IMG/VR virus record: IMGVR_UViG_3300043444_000196
Coordinates: 1 to 64,000 of that record
Direction: 5' to 3' (one strand)
DNA: 64,000 bases
DNA from: a virus
How positions within the stretch are numbered: the stretch's first letter is position 1; each line of letters starts with the position of its first letter. The notes beneath the pieces were generated by a model. That model was given only the letters and a program-made list of their open reading frames with translations, was not told the origin of the DNA and did no database searches. Of this stretch, positions 37,880-45,830 are shown piece by piece. Position numbers and translations under genes: made by a program.

Positions 37880-39660
37880 GCAGGTAGCATTTTCTCAGCT
37901 TTTGAGTCTTTCGCAACCTTATCTTTTCCGACGGTATTGGCTCGGGCTTTCTGGATACGGTCCATCATGGCGTACAGCTTACGTGCGCCAGCTTCCGAGG
38001 AGCCATTGCCCAGCTCAGAAACGATGCGAGCTGGCACCACAAACTCACCATCAGCCAGACGTGCAGGCTGCTTGCCGTTGATCGTAGCGGGGATGGAATC
38101 AGATACGCCATCACCCGGGCCGCGCAGGAAGGTGCCTTTGGCGTAGCCGATAGGACCGCCAGCAGCGTTGCCCTCACCGCCGGAATCACCGCCACTGTAG
38201 CTATCTGCACTATACGCAGCGTCGGCATCCGCAGCCGTCATGGCAGCGCCCGTACCATCAATACCCCCGTAACCACCGAACCCGGTATCCGAACCCATGT
38301 TCACGACTGGTACACCGCCGTACGGCTGTGCTTGATTACCAACCAGAGCGCCAATACCCTGAGCGGCGGCGTTAATCATGGAGCCGGGAGCCAGCATGCC
38401 AATGATGTTCGAGACGTTTTGCATACGCGCATCGCGCGCAGCAGGGGTTTCTGCGTCCAAGAAGGCAGCCGTACGGGGGTCAAGCCCCGCGCTAATACCA
38501 CCAGACGTGGTGGTAGCCATGATCGGTGCTACAGCACCGATGGGTGCCGCGGCTTCTTTTTTCTTGTATTGACGTGTGACGGGATCAAATTCGTAGTCAA
38601 CGGTTCCGCCGTCAGCAAACTGCTGGCCACCATTGGCCAAGAGCGTGAGCTGCTCGTTACGATCCGACATAGCCCCGACAGGACCACCGTCAGCCAAACG
38701 GGTATACGCAGGACGGAAATACGTACGTTCGCCGGTAGCGTGGCCAGTGTAGCCTTCTTCGGGGTTCTGTACACGACCGGGGCTGTAAGTGAACTTGGAC
38801 TGTTCGGTGTCCGGGGTGTACCCTGCCTGCTGAGGCGTTGCCATCAGCGCGGGTGCGGCAGCAGCCAGACCGTAGCGCAAGTTCTCGCCAGTCATGAGTT
38901 GGGATGGGTTTTGCATGATCCCACTGATGCCCTTACCAATACGGTCAGGCGCGCTTGCCAACTTATCGGCGAACGATGCGTCATTAATCCCCATCTGCTG
39001 CTTGGCAGCATCCGCCATAGCTTGATTACGCGCAGCGTAGTCAACAGGCATCTGCGTTACCGGTGCTGGAGATGGTGTGGGCACTGCGGCCACAGGGGGT
39101 GTGAACGATGGCGGAGGTGTTAGCCCAACGGAGCTACCGCCAAACCCGGGAATGCCAGTCACCTGTGCGGGGGTAGCCGCAGCAGCGCCTTGCCCAGCTA
39201 CAGACCCGAGCTGTTCAGCCCCAGCCCCAAAACCACCTTGCATAGCAGCCGTTGTGCCGTCGATACCGCCCGCTAGGGGGGCGGCTTCCATAGCTGCGCC
39301 AGCACCAGCGCCCAACACACTACCCATCATGCCTGCGCCGCCATAGGCACCGAGACCGGCCATCAAACCTTTCTTCAGGTCACCCGAAATGAGGGTACCC
39401 GCTGCACCGGTCATCAAACCAATCGCCAAAGGAGAGCCAACACCCGAGGCCATCAAGCCCGCGCCAATCACGGTTGGCAGGATGTTCGACAAGAAGCCTG
39501 CTTCAGCCAGACCCGTTTCCGGGTTGATCGTCAGAGAGCCGCCATGAGCTTTTGCAAGTGCTTGCAGACCCGCCACTTCATTGGGGGCCATGTGGACAAG
39601 CTGTGTATCCGGGCCACGGCCCTTGGAAGCTAGATGGTTTGCGGCGATTTGCAGGCTCAT
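37876..39660 (-). CDS. Gly/Ala-rich virion-associated protein (594 aa)
   Basis: ATG 39660 with CTTGGAGG upstream; the longer reading to 39723 is rejected. It begins MSLQIAANHLASKGRGPDT, typical of a freshwater phage family. Then come hydrophobic Gly/Ala stretches (residues 55-130), a disordered middle with several A-D-G-G motifs, and a conserved C-terminal block ARLADGEFVVPARIVSELG. The hydrophobic segments could insert in membranes during DNA ejection. Tape-measure-like role possible but not shown. Confidence 0.7.
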   Translation of the reverse strand: MSLQIAANHLASKGRGPDTQLVHMAPNEVAGLQALAKAHGGSLTINPETGLAEAGFLSNILPTVIGAGLMASGVGSPLAIGLMTGAAGTLISGDLKKGLMAGLGAYGGAGMMGSVLGAGAGAAMEAAPLAGGIDGTTAAMQGGFGAGAEQLGSVAGQGAAAATPAQVTGIPGFGGSSVGLTPPPSFTPPVAAVPTPSPAPVTQMPVDYAARNQAMADAAKQQMGINDASFADKLASAPDRIGKGISGIMQNPSQLMTGENLRYGLAAAAPALMATPQQAGYTPDTEQSKFTYSPGRVQNPEEGYTGHATGERTYFRPAYTRLADGGPVGAMSDRNEQLTLLANGGQQFADGGTVDYEFDPVTRQYKKKEAAAPIGAVAPIMATTTSGGISAGLDPRTAAFLDAETPAARDARMQNVSNIIGMLAPGSMINAAAQGIGALVGNQAQPYGGVPVVNMGSDTGFGGYGGIDGTGAAMTAADADAAYSADSYSGGDSGGEGNAAGGPIGYAKGTFLRGPGDGVSDSIPATINGKQPARLADGEFVVPARIVSELGNGSSEAGARKLYAMMDRIQKARANTVGKDKVAKDSKAEKMLPA

Positions 39661-39676
39661 AATACCTCCAAGTTTA

Positions 39677-40336
39677 TCAGGGGGACGGCGGTGTCGGCAA
39701 GACAGCTGGCAGTGGTGCGACAAAGTTAACCGTCATCACAGACGATGGGATTCCCGGGTGGGGGCTTGAGGCGGTAGATGCGCCTAGGTTCAACGAGGTG
39801 TCGGACGCTGAGGACATCAGCTCAATATACTGCCCCGCCTGCAGGTCAATATCGAACGAGAACGATATAGGCGCATAGGTACCGCTTCCAGAAATACTGT
39901 ACGCCCGGGTCGAGTACCCGATGTCTGTACCGTCGCGGCTAATCCACAAGAAGAAGTTTTTTGCGCTGCTGTTTGTGCTCTCAAGCTGCCCGCTGTACTG
40001 GAAGTTGTAGATTCCGCTAACTGTGACTTCGATTTTGCTGGTACTGCCGGACTGCAATACCACGGCATTATTCAGATATGTCTGGTTGTATACGATCGCG
40101 TACGCTGTATTAGCCACCGCAAAAGTCTGGTCAGCCGTATTGAAAAACAGCCCGTTAGGGCAGTCGACGTGTTGACCGCCGTTTGTACCGATAACCGCCC
40201 GAAGTGCGTTGTCCAGCTGGTTGAAGTACAGACGCAGAATGTCCTCGAACTGATTTTGGAAGCGCTCGTCGTACTCACGCCCCGGGGTTGGCATCCGGGG
40301 AGGGGGAGACAGCTGCAGCTGATTACGCGTTGTCAT
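39677..40336 (-). CDS. beta-rich virion protein, C1q/TNF-like (219 aa)
   Basis: Short N-terminal helix (RFQNQFEDILRLYFNQLDNA), then repeated strands (YNQTYLNNAVVL, SKIEVTVSGIYNFQYSG, KNFFLWISRDG, SISGSGTYAPISFSFDI) that resemble a C1q/TNF-like jelly roll used as trimeric tips or decoration on phage particles. Pro-rich tail. Overlaps the next gene by one base. Confidence 0.65.
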   Translation of the reverse strand: MTTRNQLQLSPPPRMPTPGREYDERFQNQFEDILRLYFNQLDNALRAVIGTNGGQHVDCPNGLFFNTADQTFAVANTAYAIVYNQTYLNNAVVLQSGSTSKIEVTVSGIYNFQYSGQLESTNSSAKNFFLWISRDGTDIGYSTRAYSISGSGTYAPISFSFDIDLQAGQYIELMSSASDTSLNLGASTASSPHPGIPSSVMTVNFVAPLPAVLPTPPSP

Positions 40337-42291
40337 CAGCGGCGCCCATCAGGTCGAATATCAATACGCGGCACGCCCAGCTGCCACTGCACGCCAAGGC
40401 CAGTCGAGCTCACTTTGAACGCCATCTGGCGCCCACGGATGCGTGTGTACACAATCTCCGTGAACTCTTGCACGGTGTAGTTGCGCTGTGCAGAATAGTT
40501 TTGGGTGCTGGTCACAGCAGGCGAGTCGCTTGTACCGTAGGCCGAACCGGGGTTCTGGCGTGGGCGCAGAGTAAACGTAGCCTCGGGCTGGTTCACGTAG
40601 GAGCCGTCAAACGTAATGTCCGGAATCATGCGCCAGACAAAACCGTAGTTGTGGCCGTCACCAATGTCGAAGTCGGCAGACTGGATGTACGCTGTAATAG
40701 CAGATGGTGGGTTTGTTGTACCGTCATCCACACCGTCTTCATGGTAGATCAGCTGGCCGTCATAGCCAGCAGCTGTCGGGTAGCCGCGCAGGGGTGTATC
40801 CAGCCAAGCCGTACGTGCCATGTTGCCGTAAGCCCACGTTTTCTCAAGGTGATTGTAGATCACGTAGCGGTCAACCGTATCCGAGTTGGCCGAGCAGTAG
40901 AACCACCAAATCTCGTTGAACCCTTCGTTTGTACCCGCAACTACTTGGAACTGCTGCAACAAGTTGATGTCGCCGAAGATGTACTGGCGCAGGGGGCAGT
41001 ACAACGTCTCAACACGACCGGTATACATGTAGAACTTGTCCACACCCATCCAGTACGTGACGTTCGCCGCCGTAGCCATGGCGCTGGGGCTGGCAATAGA
41101 GATGTTGTCCGAAATGATCTGCACGCCCCAAACGTATGGCGGGCCAAGGTACTGCATCGAGTAGATCGCTGCATCCGTCCAAACCAAAATTTCCTGACGA
41201 GACTGGTACGCGCCGATGATGCTGGAGCCGGAACTCAGGCGGAAGCTACCTGCTTGGTTGGTAGCGGATGGGGCCCACACAGCATAGTTTTCCTGATCCG
41301 ACCAGCGAATCAGCATCGGGTCTTGCGTGGCTACGCCGTAGTCATTACAACCAAACGCGATCACAAAACGTGAGTTATCCGACACCATGACGAGGTTGGC
41401 CACGCTCGGGCAGCTAGTGTCCGTGGTCCAGTAGGCGGTGCCGTCTTGCGTGTCTGTGTTGGTTGAGGACAAAACTTGCGCACGGTAGTACGTGCTGCTA
41501 GACGCAGCAGGTACCCACAGGTAGAGCGGGCCACCACGATAGTTCATCAGCAAATAGTCGCCGTAGTTGTCTTGGCTCCACAAGCGCATCTGCACGCCAA
41601 CACCAGAAGCAGCGGATTCACCCCAACCGGTCGTAGCTGCGCCAGTCACACCGCCAAAACCACCAGCACCCCAACCCGTAGCTACGGTGTAGATCGCCTC
41701 GCCAACAGGTATCAGATAAGCGAATGTGCCTGAACCAGTGGTTCCAGAGGATGTAGCCGGAGAGTCAACAACGATTGTGTACGTGTTAGCGTCTACATAC
41801 GTGACTTGAAACTCGGTGTTGAGCGATGCTGACGGGATGCCGTTCACTGCGCCGGGTACGTCAGAGATGATGACAAAGTCCCCCGTACTGCACCCGTGCG
41901 CTGTGTCGTTCACGGTCACTGTAGTGCTGCCGTTAGTGGTTGTGAACGCATTGGATGCGATTGTTACGGTATCCCGGAGTGGTGTGATGTCGTTGAAGTT
42001 GCCGCCAGCGGAGTTTTGCAGGTAGAACTTCAGGTTGGTGCCGAGCCCCATCAAGTTGTTGCCGGTGGTGGTCACCCAGTTCCACAAGCTACGGCACACT
42101 CCCCAGAACGAACCGGTGGCCGGAGGGACGACGTCGGCGGACTGCCCAGTATCTTTTTCCCAGCCGCCAACTTTCTCCGGAAAGCCCGAGCGAAAACGCA
42201 CCTTGTCCATCTCGAACCAAGTGCCTTCGTTTGCAAGCGTTGTCGACTCCCGGTTGACGCCGGGGCGGAGTTTTAGCTGTTGGAGTGGCAT
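40336..42291 (-). CDS. packaged-DNA stabilisation / tail hub protein (651 aa)
   Basis: Begins MPLQQLKLRPGVNREST, similar to the P22 gp10-like group whose members start with P-x-Q-Q-L. Mostly beta, with Gly/Trp/Tyr-rich blocks suggestive of a propeller, plus a small inserted beta domain around 105-185. I infer a tail hub that closes the portal after packaging. Located between endolysin and the internal-protein genes. Confidence 0.65.
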   Translation of the reverse strand: MPLQQLKLRPGVNRESTTLANEGTWFEMDKVRFRSGFPEKVGGWEKDTGQSADVVPPATGSFWGVCRSLWNWVTTTGNNLMGLGTNLKFYLQNSAGGNFNDITPLRDTVTIASNAFTTTNGSTTVTVNDTAHGCSTGDFVIISDVPGAVNGIPSASLNTEFQVTYVDANTYTIVVDSPATSSGTTGSGTFAYLIPVGEAIYTVATGWGAGGFGGVTGAATTGWGESAASGVGVQMRLWSQDNYGDYLLMNYRGGPLYLWVPAASSSTYYRAQVLSSTNTDTQDGTAYWTTDTSCPSVANLVMVSDNSRFVIAFGCNDYGVATQDPMLIRWSDQENYAVWAPSATNQAGSFRLSSGSSIIGAYQSRQEILVWTDAAIYSMQYLGPPYVWGVQIISDNISIASPSAMATAANVTYWMGVDKFYMYTGRVETLYCPLRQYIFGDINLLQQFQVVAGTNEGFNEIWWFYCSANSDTVDRYVIYNHLEKTWAYGNMARTAWLDTPLRGYPTAAGYDGQLIYHEDGVDDGTTNPPSAITAYIQSADFDIGDGHNYGFVWRMIPDITFDGSYVNQPEATFTLRPRQNPGSAYGTSDSPAVTSTQNYSAQRNYTVQEFTEIVYTRIRGRQMAFKVSSTGLGVQWQLGVPRIDIRPDGRR

Positions 42292-42316
42292 ACGTACCTC
42301 GTTAGCGGGTATTTTC

Positions 42317-42829
42317 TCACGCGGTCTTGAACAAGTCCACCTCGGCCTGACGGCGGCGAACCAGTCCTTTTAGCACCTTACCCCCGGCCTTCGTCCACTG
42401 CATGAACGCTTCGGCTGCGCCATCCCAGTCTTCCCGCAGGATTTTCTGGCGGATGGTCGAGCGTTGGAAGTTGCCCAACCCTACATTGAAGCTGAACGCA
42501 ACACAGGCATCAAATTTATGTTGATGCTCAGGACTATCGAGATTGGGAGCAAGTCGTAGAACACCACGTTCAAAAGATACGAGGTCATTCTTGAAAATTT
42601 CGACCAGTTCATCTTTCGACCAGACACGGTTGTCCTCCGGGTGAAGTTGGTACTCAGCACGCAGGGGGCCAGTGTAGCCCTCTTTGCGTACCAGTGGGAG
42701 CTTGATCTGGTGTTGGTAGATCACATGCCCCCAGCCGATCGTCCACATCGAGGCGCTGCAGAGGTACGGTTTGTCCCTATAACCCTCGAACAGGTGCATC
42801 AGGTGGATGCCTTTGTCGGACGTTCTCAT
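42317..42829 (-). CDS. GH24 endolysin (lysozyme, 170 aa)
   Basis: T4-lysozyme-type muramidase: catalytic E15 in LFEGYRD, C24 in YLCSAS at the place of T4 Asp20, and T30 in TIGWGH, giving the E-8-C-5-T form of the triad also used by P1 Lyz. A substrate-binding C-terminal lobe follows (KFDACVAFSFNVGLGNF). No N-terminal signal or SAR helix, so release should need the holin at 42826. Normal length for the family. Confidence 0.9.
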   Translation of the reverse strand: MRTSDKGIHLMHLFEGYRDKPYLCSASMWTIGWGHVIYQHQIKLPLVRKEGYTGPLRAEYQLHPEDNRVWSKDELVEIFKNDLVSFERGVLRLAPNLDSPEHQHKFDACVAFSFNVGLGNFQRSTIRQKILREDWDGAAEAFMQWTKAGGKVLKGLVRRRQAEVDLFKTA

Positions 42830-43350
42830 TTTTTCTGCCAGTTGCGAGAACCAAACCAGAAGCCGATGATGCCGCCCAGCATGCTCATCTCGTCGGGGGA
42901 GAACACAATGTCAGTGAACTTGATGAAGTCGTCGATGTTGGACATGATCTCAGGATGCGACCAGCCGTACATGGCGATCCAGACGTTGATACCAATCAAC
43001 TCAAAGATAAACAGGTAGGTCACAGTCGGACGCACGGTACCGATGTAGTTGGCCACCCATGGGGATGCCTTTTCCAGCACGGCTTTGTCGTGGTCTTGAG
43101 CGCCTTTGACCATGCCAGCTTCAGCTTCGGCCATTTGCGCTTGAGTCTGCATGGCGACCTGCTCTGTGCGGAACTCTTCAATCTTCTGTTGAGCAAGGAA
43201 ACCTTCCTTGGCCATGGCCAGATCGCGCTCATTGGCCAGACGTGCCAGCTCCTGCTCGTGCTTTTGGTCTTGCTTGGCTTGGAAAAAGTCCAGCAGTTTG
43301 GGCAAGCCGGAGATCAGCAAGCCGCCAAGAGTGGAAATGAGAGATAGCAT
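42826..43350 (-). CDS. putative holin, 3-TM type (174 aa)
   Basis: Hydrophobic N-terminal segment (residues 1-20), a charged coiled coil (25-95), then two membrane segments (about 108-130, YLFIFELIGINVWIAMYGW, and 153-168). This matches the GTA/phage three-TM holin family. It directly precedes and overlaps the endolysin start (ATGA), the classic holin-lysin order. Confidence 0.75.
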   Translation of the reverse strand: MLSLISTLGGLLISGLPKLLDFFQAKQDQKHEQELARLANERDLAMAKEGFLAQQKIEEFRTEQVAMQTQAQMAEAEAGMVKGAQDHDKAVLEKASPWVANYIGTVRPTVTYLFIFELIGINVWIAMYGWSHPEIMSNIDDFIKFTDIVFSPDEMSMLGGIIGFWFGSRNWQKK

Positions 43351-43359
43351 GACAGCTCC

Positions 43360-43842
43360 TTACTTAGACAAAGGGTTGGTGGATGCACGCTTGAGGGCGT
43401 TCATTTCGGTACGCAGGTTGGTCACTGCGTTGTTGATCTCGTTTTGCAGCTGGGTCAGCTTGGCGTTGATCTCGCGGCCTTGGGCGTCCAAGATAGCTTT
43501 GGTCTCGGCGCTGCTGCCCTTGGCGATGGCGCTGGTCTCACGGGACAAAGCGATGGCGTCCGATGCCTTCTCAGCGATGCGCACAGCCTGCTCAGCCGTA
43601 GCCAGCTGGCGCTCTTTGACCGACTTCATTTCGATCGAGAAAGTCTGCACCTGCTCGCGCAGCTCAGTGTCGTCATAAGGCTTGGAAGACTCCACCGCTT
43701 CGATGGTGTCCTGCATCTTATTGAAAAACGTTATCCCCGCATAGGCTGATCCCGCTATCACAGGCAGTACGGTCAGGATCAATCCAAGAATCATCTGAGG
43801 TGATAAGGTCAAGGAGAAAGTTTTGCTGTCTTCGGATGTCAT
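43360..43842 (-). CDS. membrane-anchored coiled-coil protein, i-spanin-like (160 aa)
   Basis: One membrane segment at about 17-40 (ILGLILTVLPVIAGSAYAGI), then a long coiled coil to the end. Topology of an inner-membrane spanin subunit (N-in, coiled coil in the periplasm). It overlaps the upstream secreted protein by 125 bases in another frame. Lies in the lysis segment with holin and endolysin downstream. Spanin identity is inferred from topology and place, not from sequence similarity. Confidence 0.6.
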   Translation of the reverse strand: MTSEDSKTFSLTLSPQMILGLILTVLPVIAGSAYAGITFFNKMQDTIEAVESSKPYDDTELREQVQTFSIEMKSVKERQLATAEQAVRIAEKASDAIALSRETSAIAKGSSAETKAILDAQGREINAKLTQLQNEINNAVTNLRTEMNALKRASTNPLSK

Positions 43843-44869
43843 CAGGAAGCTCCTGTTTCAGAGTCAATGTTTCGATAATACTGGGCTGCTTTGGCATAGC
43901 GCCGATCAACTCCAATTTCTGTACCAGTGCCGCTGCCTTCGCACCACTCCCTGCAGACGGAGCTGGAGCAGAGCTGACCGGTGATGGGGCAGCGGAAGTT
44001 TCCGAGCTGGTTTGGCTCTGGGGCGCGGAGGCGGGGGCCTCTGTACTCACTCCCTCCGTTGTCATCGTCGGCGCAGGTGCCGCTGGCACAGTTGCAGTTA
44101 CGCTCAAGGTGGCGCTCGCACTTGTGGGGCTGGTCGGCGACGCCGGATTCAGAGGACTGATTGGCGATGTTGGGTTGGTCGGGTTTGTGATCGACTTTAC
44201 GCACGAATCCGAAGTAGTCATCCAAGATGTGAACGACAAAGTCCCATACGGGTCTGGACACGTGCCGACCCTTGTCTGCGTAATTGACCCCGTGTACCCC
44301 GCCGGGCAACTCAGGATTTGTGTTTCGCTGGTCGGTAGACATGTCGCTGGGTCAGGTTTGCAGGTGTTCTGGCTCAGCGTCCATGCTCCCCAGACGGCTT
44401 GGCCGTACGGGTCTTGGCAGGTGCTTTGGCGGATGTAGCTTTTGAGGCCGCTTTGGTGGGCGCCGCAGGCTTCGGTTTTGCTTTCACTGCTGGCTTGGCA
44501 GGTTGGAGGGTCTTGGACGCAGGTGTCTTGGTAGAGCTGCCACGGGCCTTGGGTGACTTTGCCGTCGCTGCAGGTTTGGGTTTCTTGCTTGTACTTTTTG
44601 ACGCCGCTGAAGTGCGCGGGGCAGCTTTCGGTTTTCTCGGTGAAGCTGGTTTGACAGGTGACAACCGGGGCTGGGGCGACGCCGTTGCAGAAGTAGCTTT
44701 GCCAAGTACGGTCATAGGCTCCGGGAGCGCAGGCCCAGCAGCTGGTGTTGACGATGCAGTACTGGTAGGCCGTCGTACTAAACCACTGAGACGTGCAATA
44801 ACAGCCTTGAGCCAGCGCATCACCAGCCCCCAGCAGGCTTAGGATCAGCAGCAGAAACCGCTTTGCCAT
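43718..44869 (-). CDS. secreted Cys-rich repeat protein (383 aa)
   Basis: Signal peptide MAKRFLLLILSLLGAGDALA, cleavage before Q21. Residues 21-215 hold three to four repeats of about 48 residues with C, S-G, Y/R, W and T-C at fixed places (W-Q-L-Y-Q-D-T-C, W-T-L-S-Q-N-T-C), probably disulfide-bonded. Residues 230-320 are a Ser/Thr/Pro/Ala linker. The C-terminus overlaps the next gene by 125 bases. A second frame on the same strand inside it codes a Lys/Ala/Pro-rich sequence (see findings). Periplasmic or surface location; role unknown. Confidence 0.7.
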   Translation of the reverse strand: MAKRFLLLILSLLGAGDALAQGCYCTSQWFSTTAYQYCIVNTSCWACAPGAYDRTWQSYFCNGVAPAPVVTCQTSFTEKTESCPAHFSGVKKYKQETQTCSDGKVTQGPWQLYQDTCVQDPPTCQASSESKTEACGAHQSGLKSYIRQSTCQDPYGQAVWGAWTLSQNTCKPDPATCLPTSETQILSCPAGYTGSITQTRVGTCPDPYGTLSFTSWMTTSDSCVKSITNPTNPTSPISPLNPASPTSPTSASATLSVTATVPAAPAPTMTTEGVSTEAPASAPQSQTSSETSAAPSPVSSAPAPSAGSGAKAAALVQKLELIGAMPKQPSIIETLTLKQELPDDIRRQQNFLLDLITSDDSWIDPDRTACDSGISLCGDNVFQ

Positions 44870-45275
44870 ACAGCGCCTCGAATCGTTCAGGGTTCAGCTT
44901 CTTCCATGCGTCACGAGCAGCGTCGCCGATGGAGCCACCAATAGGGCACGGGGAGCCAGACATCTCCATCGCGTTCCACACACGCTCGTCTTGGCACAGG
45001 ACAGCAACAGCCGCTACCTTCAGGCCCAGATCGTTGAGCACTTTTGATAGTTTGATGCGCTCGCAGTTCTTGTCGTTGATGACGGTACCGCCTGCAACAC
45101 CGATGACGGTAGAAGAAACAGCGCCGCTAATAGGCACAGCGCAAATATCCTGACCCATAGCAGACAGACTCGGAGCCATCGCAGTCGGCGGTGGCTGGCC
45201 CTTGTAGTTAATGGTCGTGTCTTGCGCATAAACAACCGGCGCCATGAAAAGCATCAGTAGGAGTAGTTTGCGCAT
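44820..45275 (-). CDS. secreted protein (151 aa)
   Basis: Signal peptide MRKLLLLMLFMAPVVYAQ with cleavage after A17. Mature part has a Pro/Ser segment, a hydrophobic Gly/Val stretch (SSTVIGVAGGTVI), and four Cys. Residues KLNPERFEALYGKAV near the end are helical. It belongs to the envelope-active segment before the lysis genes; overlaps the Cys-rich gene by 50 bases. Function unknown. Confidence 0.7.
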   Translation of the reverse strand: MRKLLLLMLFMAPVVYAQDTTINYKGQPPPTAMAPSLSAMGQDICAVPISGAVSSTVIGVAGGTVINDKNCERIKLSKVLNDLGLKVAAVAVLCQDERVWNAMEMSGSPCPIGGSIGDAARDAWKKLNPERFEALYGKAVSAADPKPAGGW

Positions 45276-45284
45276 TTTGTGCTT

Positions 45285-45566
45285 TCAGTATTTACCTTCA
45301 GCAAACACGTTTATGAACACAGTTCCGTCCTCCAGCGCCTCAATCTCATGCCACTCGTTTGCCTTGAGGTTTACTGGGCGGCTGTCTTTGGTCATGACGT
45401 GCTCGATGCCTTCCTTACGAACAACAATTGATCCGGCAGCGCAGATGGTCAAATGAGAGTAAACGTGCTCATGCTTTGGCAGGCCTTCGCCTATGTTGGC
45501 GTGGTGCACGTTTATTGCTGCTCCGTCCTGCGTAACAGCAAAACGTGGCGCTATTGCATTTGTCAT
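45285..45566 (-). CDS. cupin-fold protein (93 aa)
   Basis: Beta-barrel pattern of a small cupin: VHHANIGEGLPKHEHVYSHL with the H-x-H metal motif, then GSIVVRKEG, NEWHEIEALEDG and TVFINVF. Cupins of this size occur beside phage tail-fibre genes. Possible sugar or metal binding; enzymatic activity unknown. Overlaps the previous gene by ATGA. Confidence 0.75.
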   Translation of the reverse strand: MTNAIAPRFAVTQDGAAINVHHANIGEGLPKHEHVYSHLTICAAGSIVVRKEGIEHVMTKDSRPVNLKANEWHEIEALEDGTVFINVFAEGKY

Positions 45567-45820
45567 AGCGTTTGTGCGCCTTCAACCATGGGCTGATTTT
45601 GTGCGGAGTCAGACGGTGCAATATACTCCCCGATAGCGCCGTATTTGCCTGAAACAATATCAGCAAAAATAGCCCGCCCGTGCGCTTCCACATCGTTTTG
45701 GTCAGCAGTGAAAGGTAGTTGCTCATTGCCAAACTGAGATGTCGTAATAACGCAGTCGATGCGTGTATGTGCTTCATCCGCCCAAATCGGGGATGTAACG
45801 GATGTCAAAATTGCGCTCAT
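45563..45820 (-). CDS. small fibre-associated protein (85 aa)
   Basis: ATG 45820 with AAAGGAAC upstream. Begins MSAILTSVTSPIWADEAH, with a strand-rich N-terminal half and a helix NDVEAHGRAIFADIV. Similar short proteins follow tail-fibre genes in related phages and may be fibre chaperones. Not proven. Confidence 0.65.
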   Translation of the reverse strand: MSAILTSVTSPIWADEAHTRIDCVITTSQFGNEQLPFTADQNDVEAHGRAIFADIVSGKYGAIGEYIAPSDSAQNQPMVEGAQTL

Positions 45821-45830
45821 ACAGTTCCTT

